In this document: in pieces, positions 21,830 through 34,038 of the stretch
Numbering within the stretch: the first letter of the stretch is position 1
How the letters are laid out: each line of letters starts with the position of its first letter
Assembly: GCA_949751835.1 (NCBI GenBank)
Contig: CATKHK010000081.1
Location: 142,101-206,100, forward strand
Origin: Blepharisma japonicum
Lineage: Eukaryota; Ciliophora; Heterotrichea; Heterotrichida; Blepharismidae
DNA: 64,000 nt
Reading direction: 5' to 3'
Position numbers and translations under genes: made by a program
Notes under the pieces: generated by a model
Seen by the model: only the letters and a program-made list of their open reading frames with translations
Told to the model about the DNA's origin: nothing
Databases searched by the model: none

Positions 21830-24634
21830 ATGGGGTCACAGCAATCGATTTTTTCAGCTGTTGCAACACTTGTCATAGGCTCAGCAAACGAAAATGAATT
21901 AAAGAAAATTTTTGATGAAGGAAGGCTAAAAGATCTTAAAAATCCTCCAAACCTTGATGAGGCTAAAAAATTGAGAGAAAAATACTCAGTAGCTGATTTA
22001 GAAGCTGACAATAAAAAGCCGAAGGCATATAGTATATGATCTACTTCTCCAGAAAACCTTGGGAAATATGGAGTTGGGCTTGAGCTGTATTTTCTCTTTT
22101 TAAAGCAAATGGCTATTTTATTTTTCATTGTTGCCTGTATAAGTATTTATCCAGCCTACACTAACTCAAAAGGAACTTGAATTTTAGATGATGAAAGCCA
22201 AAATGGTTCAAGATTTACTTTGGCTAATCCATACTGACTAAAAAAAAGCGATAGATGCATTTTTGAAATGTGTGAAGGAACTATTACTGAAGAAAGGAAG
22301 CACGAGATACAGGATGATATTAATAAAAACTATAAAGAAACTTGAATTGTTGATGCTGCTTATACATGTATATTTTTGATTGGATTAGTTATAATTTTGA
22401 TTGTTAATAAAATAAAAATCAATCACAATACGTTAGGAAATGATAGAGTAGCAGACTATTCAATTGAAGTTGGAGGATTTCCTAATAAAACTATAGACAT
22501 ATTTGATGTGTTTAATCATTTTAAAGGCTTCGGAAACATAGTCGAAATTTACTTAGGCCGCTCGTATGGTGACCTTTTGTATTTCTATCGAGAAAAAGCA
22601 GAAGTTTCAAAGGAAATTAAAATTCATCAAATATTTTTAGATGCTGAAGTAAACAATAAAAAACTAAAAAAACTCAAAAAAAAACTAAAAAAGCTAAATA
22701 AAAATATCAAAAATTCAAGTTTTAACAAACTTAATCATGAACTTCCTGTGAACAGAGCTTATATCATTTTCCAATCTCAAGAAGATAGAGCAAGAGCCAT
22801 CACAAAATACAGAAAAAGATGTTGCCTTTGAAAAAATAACGATCCAAGCTTAAAGTTTCAAGGAGAATATCAATTAAAAGTTTACTCAAGCACTGAGCCG
22901 TCTGATATTATTTGGGAAAATTTGCAAATAGCTCATTGAGAAAAAGTTTTAAGAATTATTTCCTCAGTTATTATAGTTGTTATTTTAATGAGTATTTCAG
23001 TTGGGCTAATTTTTTTAATGAAAAGAGGGAGCCAAGATACATATGACGCCTATCGATGCATGAATGACCATAAAGAAAATGACATGCGTAAGCCTTTAAG
23101 CGATGTATTATCAAATTCAACAGATTGAGACTCAGATAGTGCTGAAATGCAATGCTGGTGCAGCCAACAGCCAGCATCAGATTGAGCACAAAAACCTCAA
23201 ATCAGATCAATATGCATGGACTATGTCATGAAAAAACTGTCCTCTGCTGCTATTAATTTTTTCATATGTTGTGGGATCGTGATTATCAATTATTCTTTGA
23301 GGCAGCTATTTACTATGCTATCTGAGTTTGAAAGACGTAAGAGCTATAATATAAAGCAGACTCATTTGATGTTAAAAATATTTGCAGCAATGCTAATAAA
23401 TACTGCTCTAGTTCCAATTATAATTCATTTACCATATCATAATAAGGATGATGAATTGATTGATCGGTATTTTAATGATATTACAAAGTACTGGTATGTA
23501 AAAGTAGGATCTATGTTCTATATTATGATGTGCATTAATGTAGTTTCTCCTCATTTAATTTTTAACTTTTTGGTCATGTATATGACAGGTTTATATAAAA
23601 GGTTTCGTAGCTATCTGGTTTACAAGACTCAGTATGAAATCAATAATGCTTTTATAGGCCCTGAATTCAGACTTGCTACAAGGACTTCTATGATTTTGAC
23701 AGTGATTTTTACGTGTTTTATTTTCTCTGGAGGTATCCCTCTACTGAATATAATTGCATTTTTAGCATTATTTGTGATATATTGGACTGATAAATTTTTA
23801 ATTCTCAGGCACTATAGAAAGCCCCCATACTATAGTCATCATGTATACAGCAGTGCCATAAAAGCTATGCCCCTGTGTGTTTTCTTTCACGCTTGCTTTT
23901 CTCTTTATGCCTATGGATGTGATGATGTTTTTCCACAGAACTTGGTATTAATAGATTTTAATGGAAATGGTTACTATGCTAATTTTAATTCTCAGAGCTT
24001 AAAGAAGAGAATCGCTATGGATCATGGGATTATGTTTTTTATTTTAATTATTATAAGCTTGGTTTTATTTTTTTTGTTTTATTTTTCAGAAAGGATAACA
24101 AAAGAATGCAAAAGAATTTTGCTTTTACAAGGTTATAAAGAAACCAAAAAATTTTCTAGCGCAAAAGAAAATATTGAAAAATATGCGCTTACAAGCTATG
24201 ATTTAGAGCAAAACCCAAATTACTCTTTTTTAATTAATGAAATGAACAAAGATGTAAAAGATGGAAAATTTGGCTGAAAAAGAACAAAAACAGCTAATAA
24301 ATTGACAGTGATAAATGAACGAGGGATTATAACTTCATCATGGTCTGATGAGCTTCAATATCTAAATCAGGATGGCAATCACAACAAGGTAAATGATGAT
24401 CGTCATGTAAGACTTAGCAAATCTTTGCCTAACATCGCATCAGAATATGCAGAGCATGGCAGTGTTCATCAGTCTAAAGCAAAATCAACAGATTTAAATA
24501 GAGATGATCTCTTTTATTGAGATGAAAAAAATGTTTCAAGTACAATTCCTGAAGGAAAAACGCCAGAAGTATCAAACGAAGAAGGCTCACAATCTATTCT
24601 AGTTGGCATTTCCAACAGATCGTACAGTGAATAA
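21830..24634 (+). CDS. TMEM63/OSCA (CSC1)-type channel protein, copy 1
   Basis: 934 residues, no intron, many TGA-Trp codons. Layout fits the CSC1/OSCA/TMEM63 family of osmo- and mechanosensitive cation channels: a first helix near residue 90, a second near 180, a cytosolic RRM-like segment (IEVGGFPNK then FGNIVEIYLGRSYGDLLY), a Lys-rich hairpin and INRAYIIF-like strand, then about eight more helices including SPHLIFNFLVMYM and the conserved FSGGIPLLNIIAF. A Cys-rich extracytosolic loop (MQCWCSQQ) precedes the second helix group. The C-terminal 170 residues are polar and disordered. The next gene is its paralog. Confidence 0.82.
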
Positions 24635-25200
24635 TTATTTAAAAAATCATATTTGAGTTAAGATTATTTAATAAATCTTTTTCTCAAAATTTTATTTGAT
24701 TGCTTTATCCTATTTAAAAATGAAACCCAATTAGCTTAAATTCTGTTTTTCTAATATTATCCTGCTTATTAGTGCAACTTTAAATTGCTCAAAAATATTC
24801 AGGGTTGATTGATGCATATTCTGATAAGCAAATTTTGATAAAAATTTTACAATTAAAAATATTTTATAAATTGTTGACTCAAGTCAGTTTTGAATAATTG
24901 AATTTAAATACAAGCTTGATAGATTGAAAACGCAAAGAAATCGATGCATTTTTACAATAAATTTTGACTTTCTGTCTCTAAGCTTATAGTTTGCAAGAAA
25001 TTTATTTTTATTTCAAATTTTCATTATGACTATATTATGGTATCAATCATTTTTTCAAAATTTGAACATATATGGATTAATTCATCTATATTTTATGTAA
25101 AAATAAAGGGAATTTATAATTTAATTTTCTTATGTGATCGCAAGGAATTTTCGATTCAAAAAGAAGAGAAAATTAATATATTAATTTGCATATATAATTA
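24635..25200. other. AT-rich intergenic region between paralogs
   Basis: 566 bp between the two TMEM63-like genes. No ORF or relic of either gene is evident, and the upstream sequences of the two genes are not obviously alike. Confidence 0.5.
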
Positions 25201-28029
25201 ATGGGATCTCAGCAAAGCGCTTTTGCAGTGATTGCAAACCTTGTATTAGGTACAAATGAAAACGAAAACCAAAAAATTGACATTGAGAGGCTAAAAGAGC
25301 TTAAACATCCTGCAGATCTAGAAGAAGCAAAACGATTTAGACTTAATAACTCAATTGTTGATAAAGAAACTGGAAAACTATATAATGTTTGATCAACTTC
25401 TCCAGAAAACTTTGGGAAATATGGAGTTGGGCTAGAGCTTTACTTTTTATTCCTGAAACAGATGATAATTTTATTTTGCATTATTGCAGGTTTAAGTATC
25501 ATTCTAATGGTTATTAATTCTGATGGTGAATTCATTAGAGACGATGAAAGTCAAAATGGCTCAAGGTACAGCTTAGCAAATTCTTGGAGTTATGATCAGG
25601 ATCTCTTAGATTTATACATTAAAAATGATAGCAAGTCAGAGAGCCACACTGTAATAATGAATGAAACGGATATTAACCACATTTTAGAGAGAACTGAAGA
25701 ACAGTATAAATGGGTGTGGATTACTGATGCAGTCATCACAAGTATATTTTTATTAGGATTAGTTATAATCCTAATTGTAAATAAAATAAAAATCCATAAC
25801 AATGAATTAGGAAATGATCGAGTTTCCCAGTATTCTATAGAGGTTGAAGGACTTCCAAAAGAAAATATAATGGAAGATGAGGTGAAAAATCATTTTGAGC
25901 GTTTCGGGGAAATCCATGAAACTTTTTTAGTCAGGTCATATGGAGATCTTTTATACTTCTTCAAAGAAAAAGACGAGGTAAAACAAGAAATCAGGGCAAG
26001 GAAAATTATTTTGGGTATTTCATCGAGCATATACACAGATGATCGTAAAATAGAAAAACTTCGTCAAAAGAAAACAAAAATAAATGAGCGCATTAACTCC
26101 TTAAATTTTAGGAAATCACACTATGAGTTTGATATATATAAAGCATATATTATTTTTGAAAGAAAAGAAGCAAAAGCAAAAGCATTATGAGAATATCGAA
26201 AAAACATTTTTGGATCTTTATCAAATAAAGACCCAGAATTAAAATTCAAAAATGAATTCCAGCTAAAAGTTCGCTCTTGCACTGAGCCTTCAGATATTAT
26301 GTGGGAAAATTTGGAAATAAATCACATTGAGAAAAAGTCAAGAAAATTTTTTTCTATCACAATAACCTTGATTTTTATGGCATTATCAGTAGGGTTGATA
26401 TTTTTAATGAGAAGAAAAAAATTGATTGATTATGACTCTTATGGCTGCATCCATATGAATGTTGATTATGACCGAAAAATTTGGGAAGTAAAGCAGGATA
26501 AAACGATGACACCTGAAATGGTTTTATGTTGGTGCAGAGAGAGATCAACTGATGATTGATTTAATCCAGCAATATATAATGAATGCAAAAAATATGCATT
26601 GAAAAGACTATCAGCAGGAGTTGTAAATTTCTTTATATGTGCTGGGATTGTTATTGTGAATTATTCACTTAGACTACTATTAACTACTTTAAGTGAATTT
26701 GAAAGACATAAGAGCTTTAATATAAAGCAAACTCATACATTGCTGAAAATATTTTTTGCAATGCTTTTTAATACCGTTTTAGTCCCAATTTTAACACATA
26801 TAGACTGAAGCGGTCAAAATATTGGTACTGAAGTAACCGATCAGCAGTTTGGCGACTTCGAAAAGTTATGATATGTCAAGGTCGGCTCTATTTTTAGTAT
26901 TATGATGTGCATAAATGTAGTTTCTCCTCACTTAATTTTCAATTTTCTGATCCTTTACATGAAAGGCCTCTATTATCGCACAAAAGGCTATGTAAAATTT
27001 AAAACACAGTATGAAATAAACAATGCATTTCTTGGGCCAATTTTTGTGCTATCTACAAGAACTTCAATGATTTTAACAGTCCTCTTTACTTGCTTTATTT
27101 TTTCTGGAGGTATTCCTCTATTGAATATCATTGCATTGTCAGCTTTATTCACAATATACTGAACTGATAAATTTTTAATTCTTCGGCATTATAGAAAACC
27201 ACCGCACTATAGTTATCATGTATACAGTTGAACTATTAGATTGATGCCTCTGTGCGTGTTGCTTCATTGCTGCATTTCTCTATATGCCTATGGGTGTCCA
27301 GATGTTTTCCCAACTGGATTTGTAAATAATAATTATTTTGATCCTTTAGAAATGAGTATAGAAGATAGGATAGAAATGGATCATGGAAAAGTATTTTTAA
27401 TTCTGATAATTATAAGCTTTATTATGCTTATTTTATTGTTTATATTCCCAGATAAAATAACAAAAGAATTTGAAATCAGATGGATATTTGAAGCTGATAA
27501 TTCAAAACCTTTTACAGAAGCAAAGGAAATTCTTGATAAATATGGGCTAACAAGTTACAATTTGGATAAAAATCCTAATTATAAGCCTCTGATTGAATCA
27601 ATGGATAAATATCAAGAAAAAGGGAACGAATCAAATGAGTTACCATCATTTCATAGTTTTGATAATCTAATTCATAACAATAATGAAAGTTTTGAAGGCA
27701 AAGAGTTTCATAATAGTCTGCAAAGCATCAGTATGGAACCTCCAATTAAAATTTATTGTTCAGATGACTCTCCTTTGCATGATAGCAGCGATTTGACTGA
27801 TGCTGGGCTTTCATATTTTTATGACCACGAAAAAAATATTGAACTAGATAAGCCAACTCCGGCAAATTTGCTGGAAATTTCAGTAGTTTTCGGAGAAATA
27901 TCATCTATGCCTAATACTTTTCGCTTAGAAGATACCACAGCGCGCTCTCGAAATGAGCCCCAAATTGAAGAAAAAATCCCAGATCAGCCGCCTACTTCCA
28001 TTTTCAATCAGTCAAGGCAAACCATTTAA
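25201..28029 (+). CDS. TMEM63/OSCA (CSC1)-type channel protein, copy 2
   Basis: 942 residues, no intron, TGA-Trp throughout. It is collinear with the preceding gene from the MGSQQS start, through STSPENFGKYGVGLELYFLF, the RRM-like segment (IEVEGLPKEN, FGEIHETFLVRSYGDLLYF), the CWC loop and SPHLIFNFLILYM, to FSGGIPLLNIIAL and a DHGKVFLILIII helix. The two proteins differ most in the cytosolic hairpin, the extracytosolic loop and the tail, which here is longer and acidic. The pair is an old tandem duplication; a pore role is inferred from the family. Confidence 0.82.
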
Positions 28030-28053
28030 TTAATTTTCCTCTACTATTAAATA

Positions 28054-28611
28054 TTAACAAAAATTCCTCAGTTCTTCTTCTAAACTATTAATCCTATACG
28101 CATCCTTCAGCTCGATTTCTAACAGCTGCCGTTTAACTTCAACATTGCTTTCTTCACATCCCTTAATTAATTTTTTTAATTCTTCATATCTTTTCTTTAA
28201 TTTATCCATCTCTTTGCTATGATTTTCTTCTCTAAATTTTCTCATATCTCTGAATTTTTTTTCTCAGTCCTTTAATTCTTCCATTTCACTATGAATTTTA
28301 TTCCCCTGCAGCTGATAAGCTTTTGTTACATTCATAAAATCGTCTTCGGCCTTTCGAACTTTTTCGAAGGCTTCGTTACGCTCATCTTTTAAATTTTCGT
28401 TGATGTTTCGTATTTGTTTAAGTTGGCTTTCTAAGGCATTGATTTCGACCATTAGATTACCTTGATCTTGGAATGCAACGGTGACGAGGTCTTGAAGTTG
28501 TGTGTTTTCGCGTTCTAAAGCGAGGGTTTCTTGTGTTAGAGTTTGGACTTTCGATTTTGCTGTTGAAATTAAGGTATTTAGTTTGCTATCTAAAAGGGAA
28601 TTTTCTATCAT
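28054..28611 (-). CDS. hypothetical short coiled-coil protein
   Basis: 185 residues starting at the ATG at 28609-28611, with one TGA-Trp near residue 116. Nearly the whole protein is coiled coil, heavy in Glu, Lys, Leu and Gln, ending in EELRNFC. No family is recognised. It converges with the TMEM63-like gene (24 bp apart) and is divergent from the kinesin gene. Confidence 0.65.
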
Positions 28612-29005
28612 ATTTATCTCAAAATACTGTTTAATGATGCAGACTATTTGAAGCTGCAATGTGAAAGAACACTAAGCTAGCTATATTTTTTCTGCATGCA
28701 TTCTATAGCAAATTAGTGATTTTAACTTATTTTGAGTTAAATCTATGTTTTCTTCTGTTTGCTCATTTTTATAATTGAAACATAATTACTTCCAAAATAA
28801 TTTAGCAAAAAATATAAATAGTTATAAACTATTGATAATTCAGTCCCTAAAATTTAACAGATTTTGAGTAAAATGGAGTTCAATAATTTATATTTTAATA
28901 ATCATATTCAAAAACCTTATTACCCTTATTTAATCCTTATTATACCTCTTATAATCAACAAAATCAGATTTTTTGCCATTTTCTCTGTTTAAAATAATTG
29001 TTAAA
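28612..29005. other. divergent intergenic region
   Basis: 394 bp between the minus-strand coiled-coil gene and the plus-strand kinesin gene, so it should contain both promoters. It is AT-rich and I see no distinct element in it. Confidence 0.5.
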
Positions 29006-31252
29006 ATGAGTGATAAAACCCCACAATCATTTTTCAAAAGAAGTTCCAACAGATCTAACACAGAACAAGTAGAAACTGAAAGAAATCCTGAAGAAGATTC
29101 AGCGAAGGGCAATATAAAAGTTATTTGCAGATTTCGTCCATTAAATAGTAAAGAAAAAGAATATAGTGAAAAATCGTGTATTGAGTTTGGAAGTGACTTA
29201 AAATCTGTTAGGATGCTAAGCCAAGATGCTATATCTTTGCCAACTTTTAATTTTGATAGAGTCTTTTCTCCTGATTCAACCCAAGCAGAAGTGTATGAAA
29301 TGGCAGCAAGACCTGTAGTTGAGTCTGTGCTTGAAGGATTTAATGGGACCGTTCTAACATATGGGCAAACTTCATCAGGAAAAACCTTTACAATGAGCGG
29401 GCCAAGTCTTGATGACCCAGTCTATAGAGGAATTATTCCGCGTATGGTAAAAACTGTTTTTCAAAGCATTCAAGAAGCTGATGCACATTTAGAATTTGCA
29501 GTAAAAGTTGGATATTGTGAAATCTATCTGGAAAAAATAAAAGATTTATTCAATCCATTAAAAGGAGACCTAAAAGTCGTAGAAGACAGAACGAGAGGAA
29601 TTTTTATAGAAAATTTAACTGAGGAGTATGTATCACAGGAAGAAGAAGTTTACCAATTAATGAAAATGGGAGGAGGAAATAGAGAAGTTGCAGCAACAAA
29701 TATGAATGAAGGGAGCTCCAGATCTCATGCAATTTTTATTTTGACGATATCTCAAAGCAATACCACAGATATGAGTGAAAAATCTGGGAAATTGTATTTG
29801 GTGGATTTAGCTGGGAGTGAAAAAATCAGCAAAACTGGGGCTGAAGGTAAAAGACTTGATGAAGCCAAAAAAATAAACTTGTCACTTACTACGCTAGGGC
29901 TTGTCATTTATTCATTGACAGATGGGAAATCCACACATGTTCCCTATCGAGATTCCAAGCTTACAAGAATTCTTCAAGAATCCTTAGGAGGAAACTCAAA
30001 AACGACATTAATTTTGACATGCTCTCCTTCTTCTTATAATGAACAAGAAACAATCAGTACTTTAAGATTTGGAATGAGAGCAAAAGCAATCAAAAATAAG
30101 CCAAAAATTAATAAGGAATTTACAGTAGCAGAACTAAAACTTTTGCTAGCAAAAGCACAAGAAGAAATCAAGCAAAAAGAAATGAAAATTTGTTCGCTCG
30201 AAAAACGAGCTTTAGGGTCAGGTAGAAATAGCTCAAGAGATACTGAAGAAACATCAGCTAATGAAACTGATTTACAAGAAGTCATGCAAGAGCTTGAATT
30301 AGAACGAGCACATCTTGCTGAAGAAATTGAAAAAAATAATGAAATCTCCCAAGATTTAGCGATACAAACTGCTAGAGCCCAATCTTTAGCAAGAGAAAAC
30401 GAAGAAGTCAATTCAAAATTAATGGACATTTTATTTTCAATGCAAAGCATTGAGGATAAACTTCAAGATAGTGAAGAAGCGGTCTACAAATTAACAGCTA
30501 AAAATGAAAATTTAAAAAAAATAATTGGAGGTTTGGAAGAAGCTTTAGCAGAAGCAAATTTAACAATTTCAAAAAAAGAGATAGAAATGCAAAATTTACT
30601 ATCCAATACTGTACCGATTAAAGATAAAGAAGATTTATTAGCAGAAGTCCAAAATCTTAGAGAAAAGTATCAGCTACAAGAGGAGCAATTAAAAACTCAT
30701 TATTCAAGAGTTCTCCAAGACTGTAATATTGCGAAAGCTGCAGAAATCACATCCAATTCTAATGAAATAAAATTATTAATTGAAGATAAAATGCAGCTTT
30801 CTTCATTTTTAAGAGAGAAATGTGATATAATCTATTCGCTTGAGCAAAAAATACTGCAAAAAGACCAAGAAATCCAGAAAATAGAAACTGCGAGAAAAGA
30901 GTATGCGGATCATGTGAAGGGGAAAATGTTAAATACAGAAAAAAATTTTATGCAACTGATGAAAAAGACAGCTGATGATCAAAATGCATATAAACAGAAA
31001 TGCAGCATGTATAAAGAAAGATTGGTGAAATATAAAGAAAGATGTGAAAAACTTAAAGAAAGGCTAGATGATATCAAGCAGAAGTTTAGAGATTATAAAG
31101 GAACAGAAAATAATCCTCAAAGCCCTCAGAAGCAGCATGCACAAATTGTGAAGAAAATTAAAGGTGGAGCAAACTCAAGGCTTTTAGGCCTTTTGGCATT
31201 TTCAGCGTTTTCTCCTCCGTATAGAGAGGAGAATAGAAGAAGAATACCTTAA
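29006..31252 (+). CDS. kinesin-1-type motor protein
   Basis: 748 residues, starting at the ATG at 29006. The N-terminal motor (about residues 35-365) has IKVICRFRPLN, the P-loop YGQTSSGKTFTM, switch I NMNEGSSRSHAIF, switch II LVDLAGSEK and YRDSKLTRILQESLGGN. Motor wording such as SKTGAEG, LTYGQTSSGKT and CSPSSYNE fits conventional kinesin heavy chain best. A coiled coil runs from about 380 to 700, followed by a short basic tail. Plus-end transport along microtubules is the family role. No TGA occurs in the frame; the stop is TAA. Confidence 0.92.
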   Translation: MSDKTPQSFFKRSSNRSNTEQVETERNPEEDSAKGNIKVICRFRPLNSKEKEYSEKSCIEFGSDLKSVRMLSQDAISLPTFNFDRVFSPDSTQAEVYEMAARPVVESVLEGFNGTVLTYGQTSSGKTFTMSGPSLDDPVYRGIIPRMVKTVFQSIQEADAHLEFAVKVGYCEIYLEKIKDLFNPLKGDLKVVEDRTRGIFIENLTEEYVSQEEEVYQLMKMGGGNREVAATNMNEGSSRSHAIFILTISQSNTTDMSEKSGKLYLVDLAGSEKISKTGAEGKRLDEAKKINLSLTTLGLVIYSLTDGKSTHVPYRDSKLTRILQESLGGNSKTTLILTCSPSSYNEQETISTLRFGMRAKAIKNKPKINKEFTVAELKLLLAKAQEEIKQKEMKICSLEKRALGSGRNSSRDTEETSANETDLQEVMQELELERAHLAEEIEKNNEISQDLAIQTARAQSLARENEEVNSKLMDILFSMQSIEDKLQDSEEAVYKLTAKNENLKKIIGGLEEALAEANLTISKKEIEMQNLLSNTVPIKDKEDLLAEVQNLREKYQLQEEQLKTHYSRVLQDCNIAKAAEITSNSNEIKLLIEDKMQLSSFLREKCDIIYSLEQKILQKDQEIQKIETARKEYADHVKGKMLNTEKNFMQLMKKTADDQNAYKQKCSMYKERLVKYKERCEKLKERLDDIKQKFRDYKGTENNPQSPQKQHAQIVKKIKGGANSRLLGLLAFSAFSPPYREENRRRIP

Positions 31253-31741
31253 ATTGATAAATATTTATTGGCATCTTTTAATTGAGAATTTTTAATAGCT
31301 ATTTCTTTGTTTATCTAATCACTATTTGAGGAAAAGAAAATTGCATAAGAATATTTTTAATGTGAATTTTATTAATGTTTCACTAGAACAATATTTTTAA
31401 ATCTTTCCAAAGGCTCTATACCTAATTTTTATTCTCTATTCTTTGTCTCATAGATGATTAAAAATTATACATATTTTACTGATGCTGGATTATTTTTCCA
31501 ACAGCCTGACTCATTGGAGAAAATTCTGTCGATAATAAAATGGCTGGATTTCAGCATGATAATTAAGGTGTATTAAGAATAGAAGAGATGATAAGATTTT
31601 GTAAATAATACTAGGTCATATTCATAATTTATAAAAATTAAGGAAAATTCGTCATGAGTAAAGTTTATTAAAAGTCAAAAAAACCAAACTTGTGAAATAT
31701 TTTGTTTTATTAAAAAAATGCAGTGATATAAAAATCCAAAA
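31253..31741. other. AT-rich intergenic region
   Basis: 489 bp between two plus-strand genes. No ORF, RNA gene or repeat that I can support. Confidence 0.5.
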
Positions 31742-32929
31742 ATGGACGAAATAAAATCTTCTTACAGCAAGCTAAATTCAAATCATAGGCGAGCTCAATC
31801 ATCAAGCCTTTGTATATCAATTCCACAAGTTGGGAGGCATAGATCAGGATCATTTGGGACTTCGCCAAAAGCCACTAATTCATCCCCTTATGCAAAATTA
31901 GCAAGTCCAAAGAATTTATTAAATGGAACTCTTCCAGCATTTTTGCGAGCAAATAATATAAATAAAAGCAATCTTTCAGCAGCTCTTTCTTCCCCTTTAT
32001 CAAATTATATGTCTACTGAACCATCCAGTACAGCACATTCGCGCAAAAGTTCAGACTTGGAAGGATTTTATTCAATTTCTGTAAATAATGCAAGTGATAT
32101 AGATATGAATAATTATTCCCCTGAAAAAGTTCCTGAAGTAGAAAATCGAAATGAGCTAATGGCAAACAGATTGTCAATACCTTCCCAAGACAATTCTTGT
32201 ATTCCCAAAAGAAGGGTAAAAACACCTGAAGATAACAAAACATCTGATGAGGCTTCATATAAGGAATATATGCTTGTGTCTCAGCCTAATAGTGTTTTGA
32301 AAATAAAAACTCTTCAGATTTCAAGCGACGAGCTCATTGCTTTCAAAAATAGGCAGCCCATTTCAAATATAATTATCGATGCATGCATGACTGTTTTCAA
32401 ACAAAAAAATTACCTTATGCAAACCAAAAACGAAATTAAAGAAAATGTTCTGATTTCCAACACTGAATTTTCTCAAAGAATTTTTCACAGAAAGCATGGT
32501 CACTCATTTCATGCAAAAAATAACCCATTCAAATATAAGTAATTTTTACTTAGTATTCTATTGTTCCCATTATCAGTAGATCAAAGCTGAACTCTTTTAT
32601 CAGTAAATTTGAAAGAATTACTTATCGAGTATTATGATCCTCTACAGCTATTTAAGCACTCAAATGAAGTCTTTGTTTTAATCTACAAATTTCTGAAGCA
32701 AGAGCTAAAGCATCATGAAAATCGCGAAATTGAAGAAAGCCCCTGGCGTGATTTTACATACAAAAAAGTCAGCGAAAAATTAATTTTTACTGATAAGGAT
32801 TCTTCAGTTTATATTCTAATGAATGCATATCGCATTTCATTAGGAGTCAAAGACTCGTTTTCACAGTTCAATGTGAATGAATATAGAAGATTTCTTTATG
32901 ATTTGTTACTAGAATATGGTAAAATTTAA
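31742..32929 (+). CDS. Ulp1/SENP-fold protein lacking catalytic residues
   Basis: Exons 31742-32538 and 32554-32929 join over a 15-nt intron to give 390 residues. Residues 1-190 are Ser-rich and disordered. The C-terminal half resembles the C48 (Ulp1/SENP) domain: an ISNIIIDACMTVF helix where Ulp1 has its substrate-entry helix, LLFPLSVDQSWTLLSVNL aligned with the family's INxxQxHWxLxxID strand, EYYDPL with the Asp, and KDSSVYILMNAYRI aligned with DCGIYVCMN. The catalytic His is missing and the catalytic Cys is Ser. It may bind SUMO-like modifiers without cleaving. The family call is by eye and moderate. Confidence 0.6.
32539..32553 (+). other. 15-nt intron
   Basis: GTAATTTTTACTTAG; splits an Asn codon (phase 2) and removes an in-frame TAA, joining the disordered half to the C48-like domain. 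Confidence 0.88.
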
Positions 32930-32942
32930 TTTTTTTAAATTT

Positions 32943-34001
32943 TTAAACTAATGGATAGCTTGGCTGCATTTGGATTCCGCAGACTCCGTCTCCATCTATA
33001 ACAGCGATTCTAATGTACCCAGCCTCTCCCCATTGTGCTCCCCATGAATTTTTGACTTTCCAATATGGAGGGCTATTATTCATATTATACCCTACCACTA
33101 GCACTCCATGATCCAAAGCATTTCCACAATTTTCTGTAATAACTCCAGTTGAGTAAAATTGCCAAGCAGTCTGGTCAGCTTCTACAGCAACACTTACAGG
33201 CTGATGAGAAACAGCTGCTTGAAGTGCATTAATATTATTTGGAGTAACATCAGCAAATGAAGTAATTCGAGCAGCAGGGATTTTCGTTTTGTCTTTACTA
33301 CATCTTCCGTCGCGACCTGTGTATGGATAGCTGTCTTCTGCTGAAATTCCATTATCTATAATGTATTTAAAAGCGTTGTCCATAAGACCACCATTACAGC
33401 CTAAATTCCCATATGAAGATGAGCAGTCTACAAGCTCTTGCTCAGAAAAAGGGGTTATAGGGTGTCCAGCTATAAACCAAGCCCCTTCTACAGAGCCTGT
33501 AGTTGAAAATGCCCAACAGCTTCCACATTGTCCTTGGTTTTTTACATAAGTAACTGCGCCACCAACAGTCCAGTCCACTTGTGCAGGAATTTCTGCATCT
33601 ATTTTATGGTTTTGTATGTTTAGACTAGTTTTATTTGGAATTTTTGTAGGAGTATATATACTTTTAAATTCGGATGGTGTCATGTCAGCAAACTCATTTA
33701 ATTTGAGTGTCCAGCTATGGCTTTGAGAATTAAAATTGCGGATAAAAACAGAATTTTCTTTGTAAATTTTAAATCGGGATTGATATTCTAGTTCACCTGA
33801 ATAAATTTTGTTTCATTTGGAAAGGTAATCTTGGAACTCATGCTCTTCAATTTGATACTGAGATGATTTGCAAGTACTTTGAGAACTGTTTAGGATTGAT
33901 ATTGTAGCTATTATACCTATGATGGCAAAAATGCTGAAAACTGATAGTAAAATTTTTTTAGATTGCTTTGGAGAAGAATCTAGTTGGCGGAATCCGTCCA
34001 T
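32943..34001 (-). CDS. cathepsin L-like cysteine protease, membrane-anchored
   Basis: 352 residues with a TGA-Trp at 33813-33815. A basic cytosolic start and a hydrophobic segment (about residues 17-37) form a signal anchor. The propeptide follows with the ERFNIN-like helix ending FRIYKENS-type (here RFKIYKENSVFIRNF) and NEFADMTPSEF. The mature domain starts near VDWTVGGAVTYVKNQG. The catalytic set is complete: Gln and Cys in QGQCGSCWAFS, His in LDHGVLVVGY and Asn in VKNSWG. It is expected to be an active endolysosomal or food-vacuole protease. A decayed copy lies at 38265-39064. Confidence 0.94.
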
Positions 34002-34038
34002 TTTATTATAATTTTGAACAGAATCACTAATATGTAGA

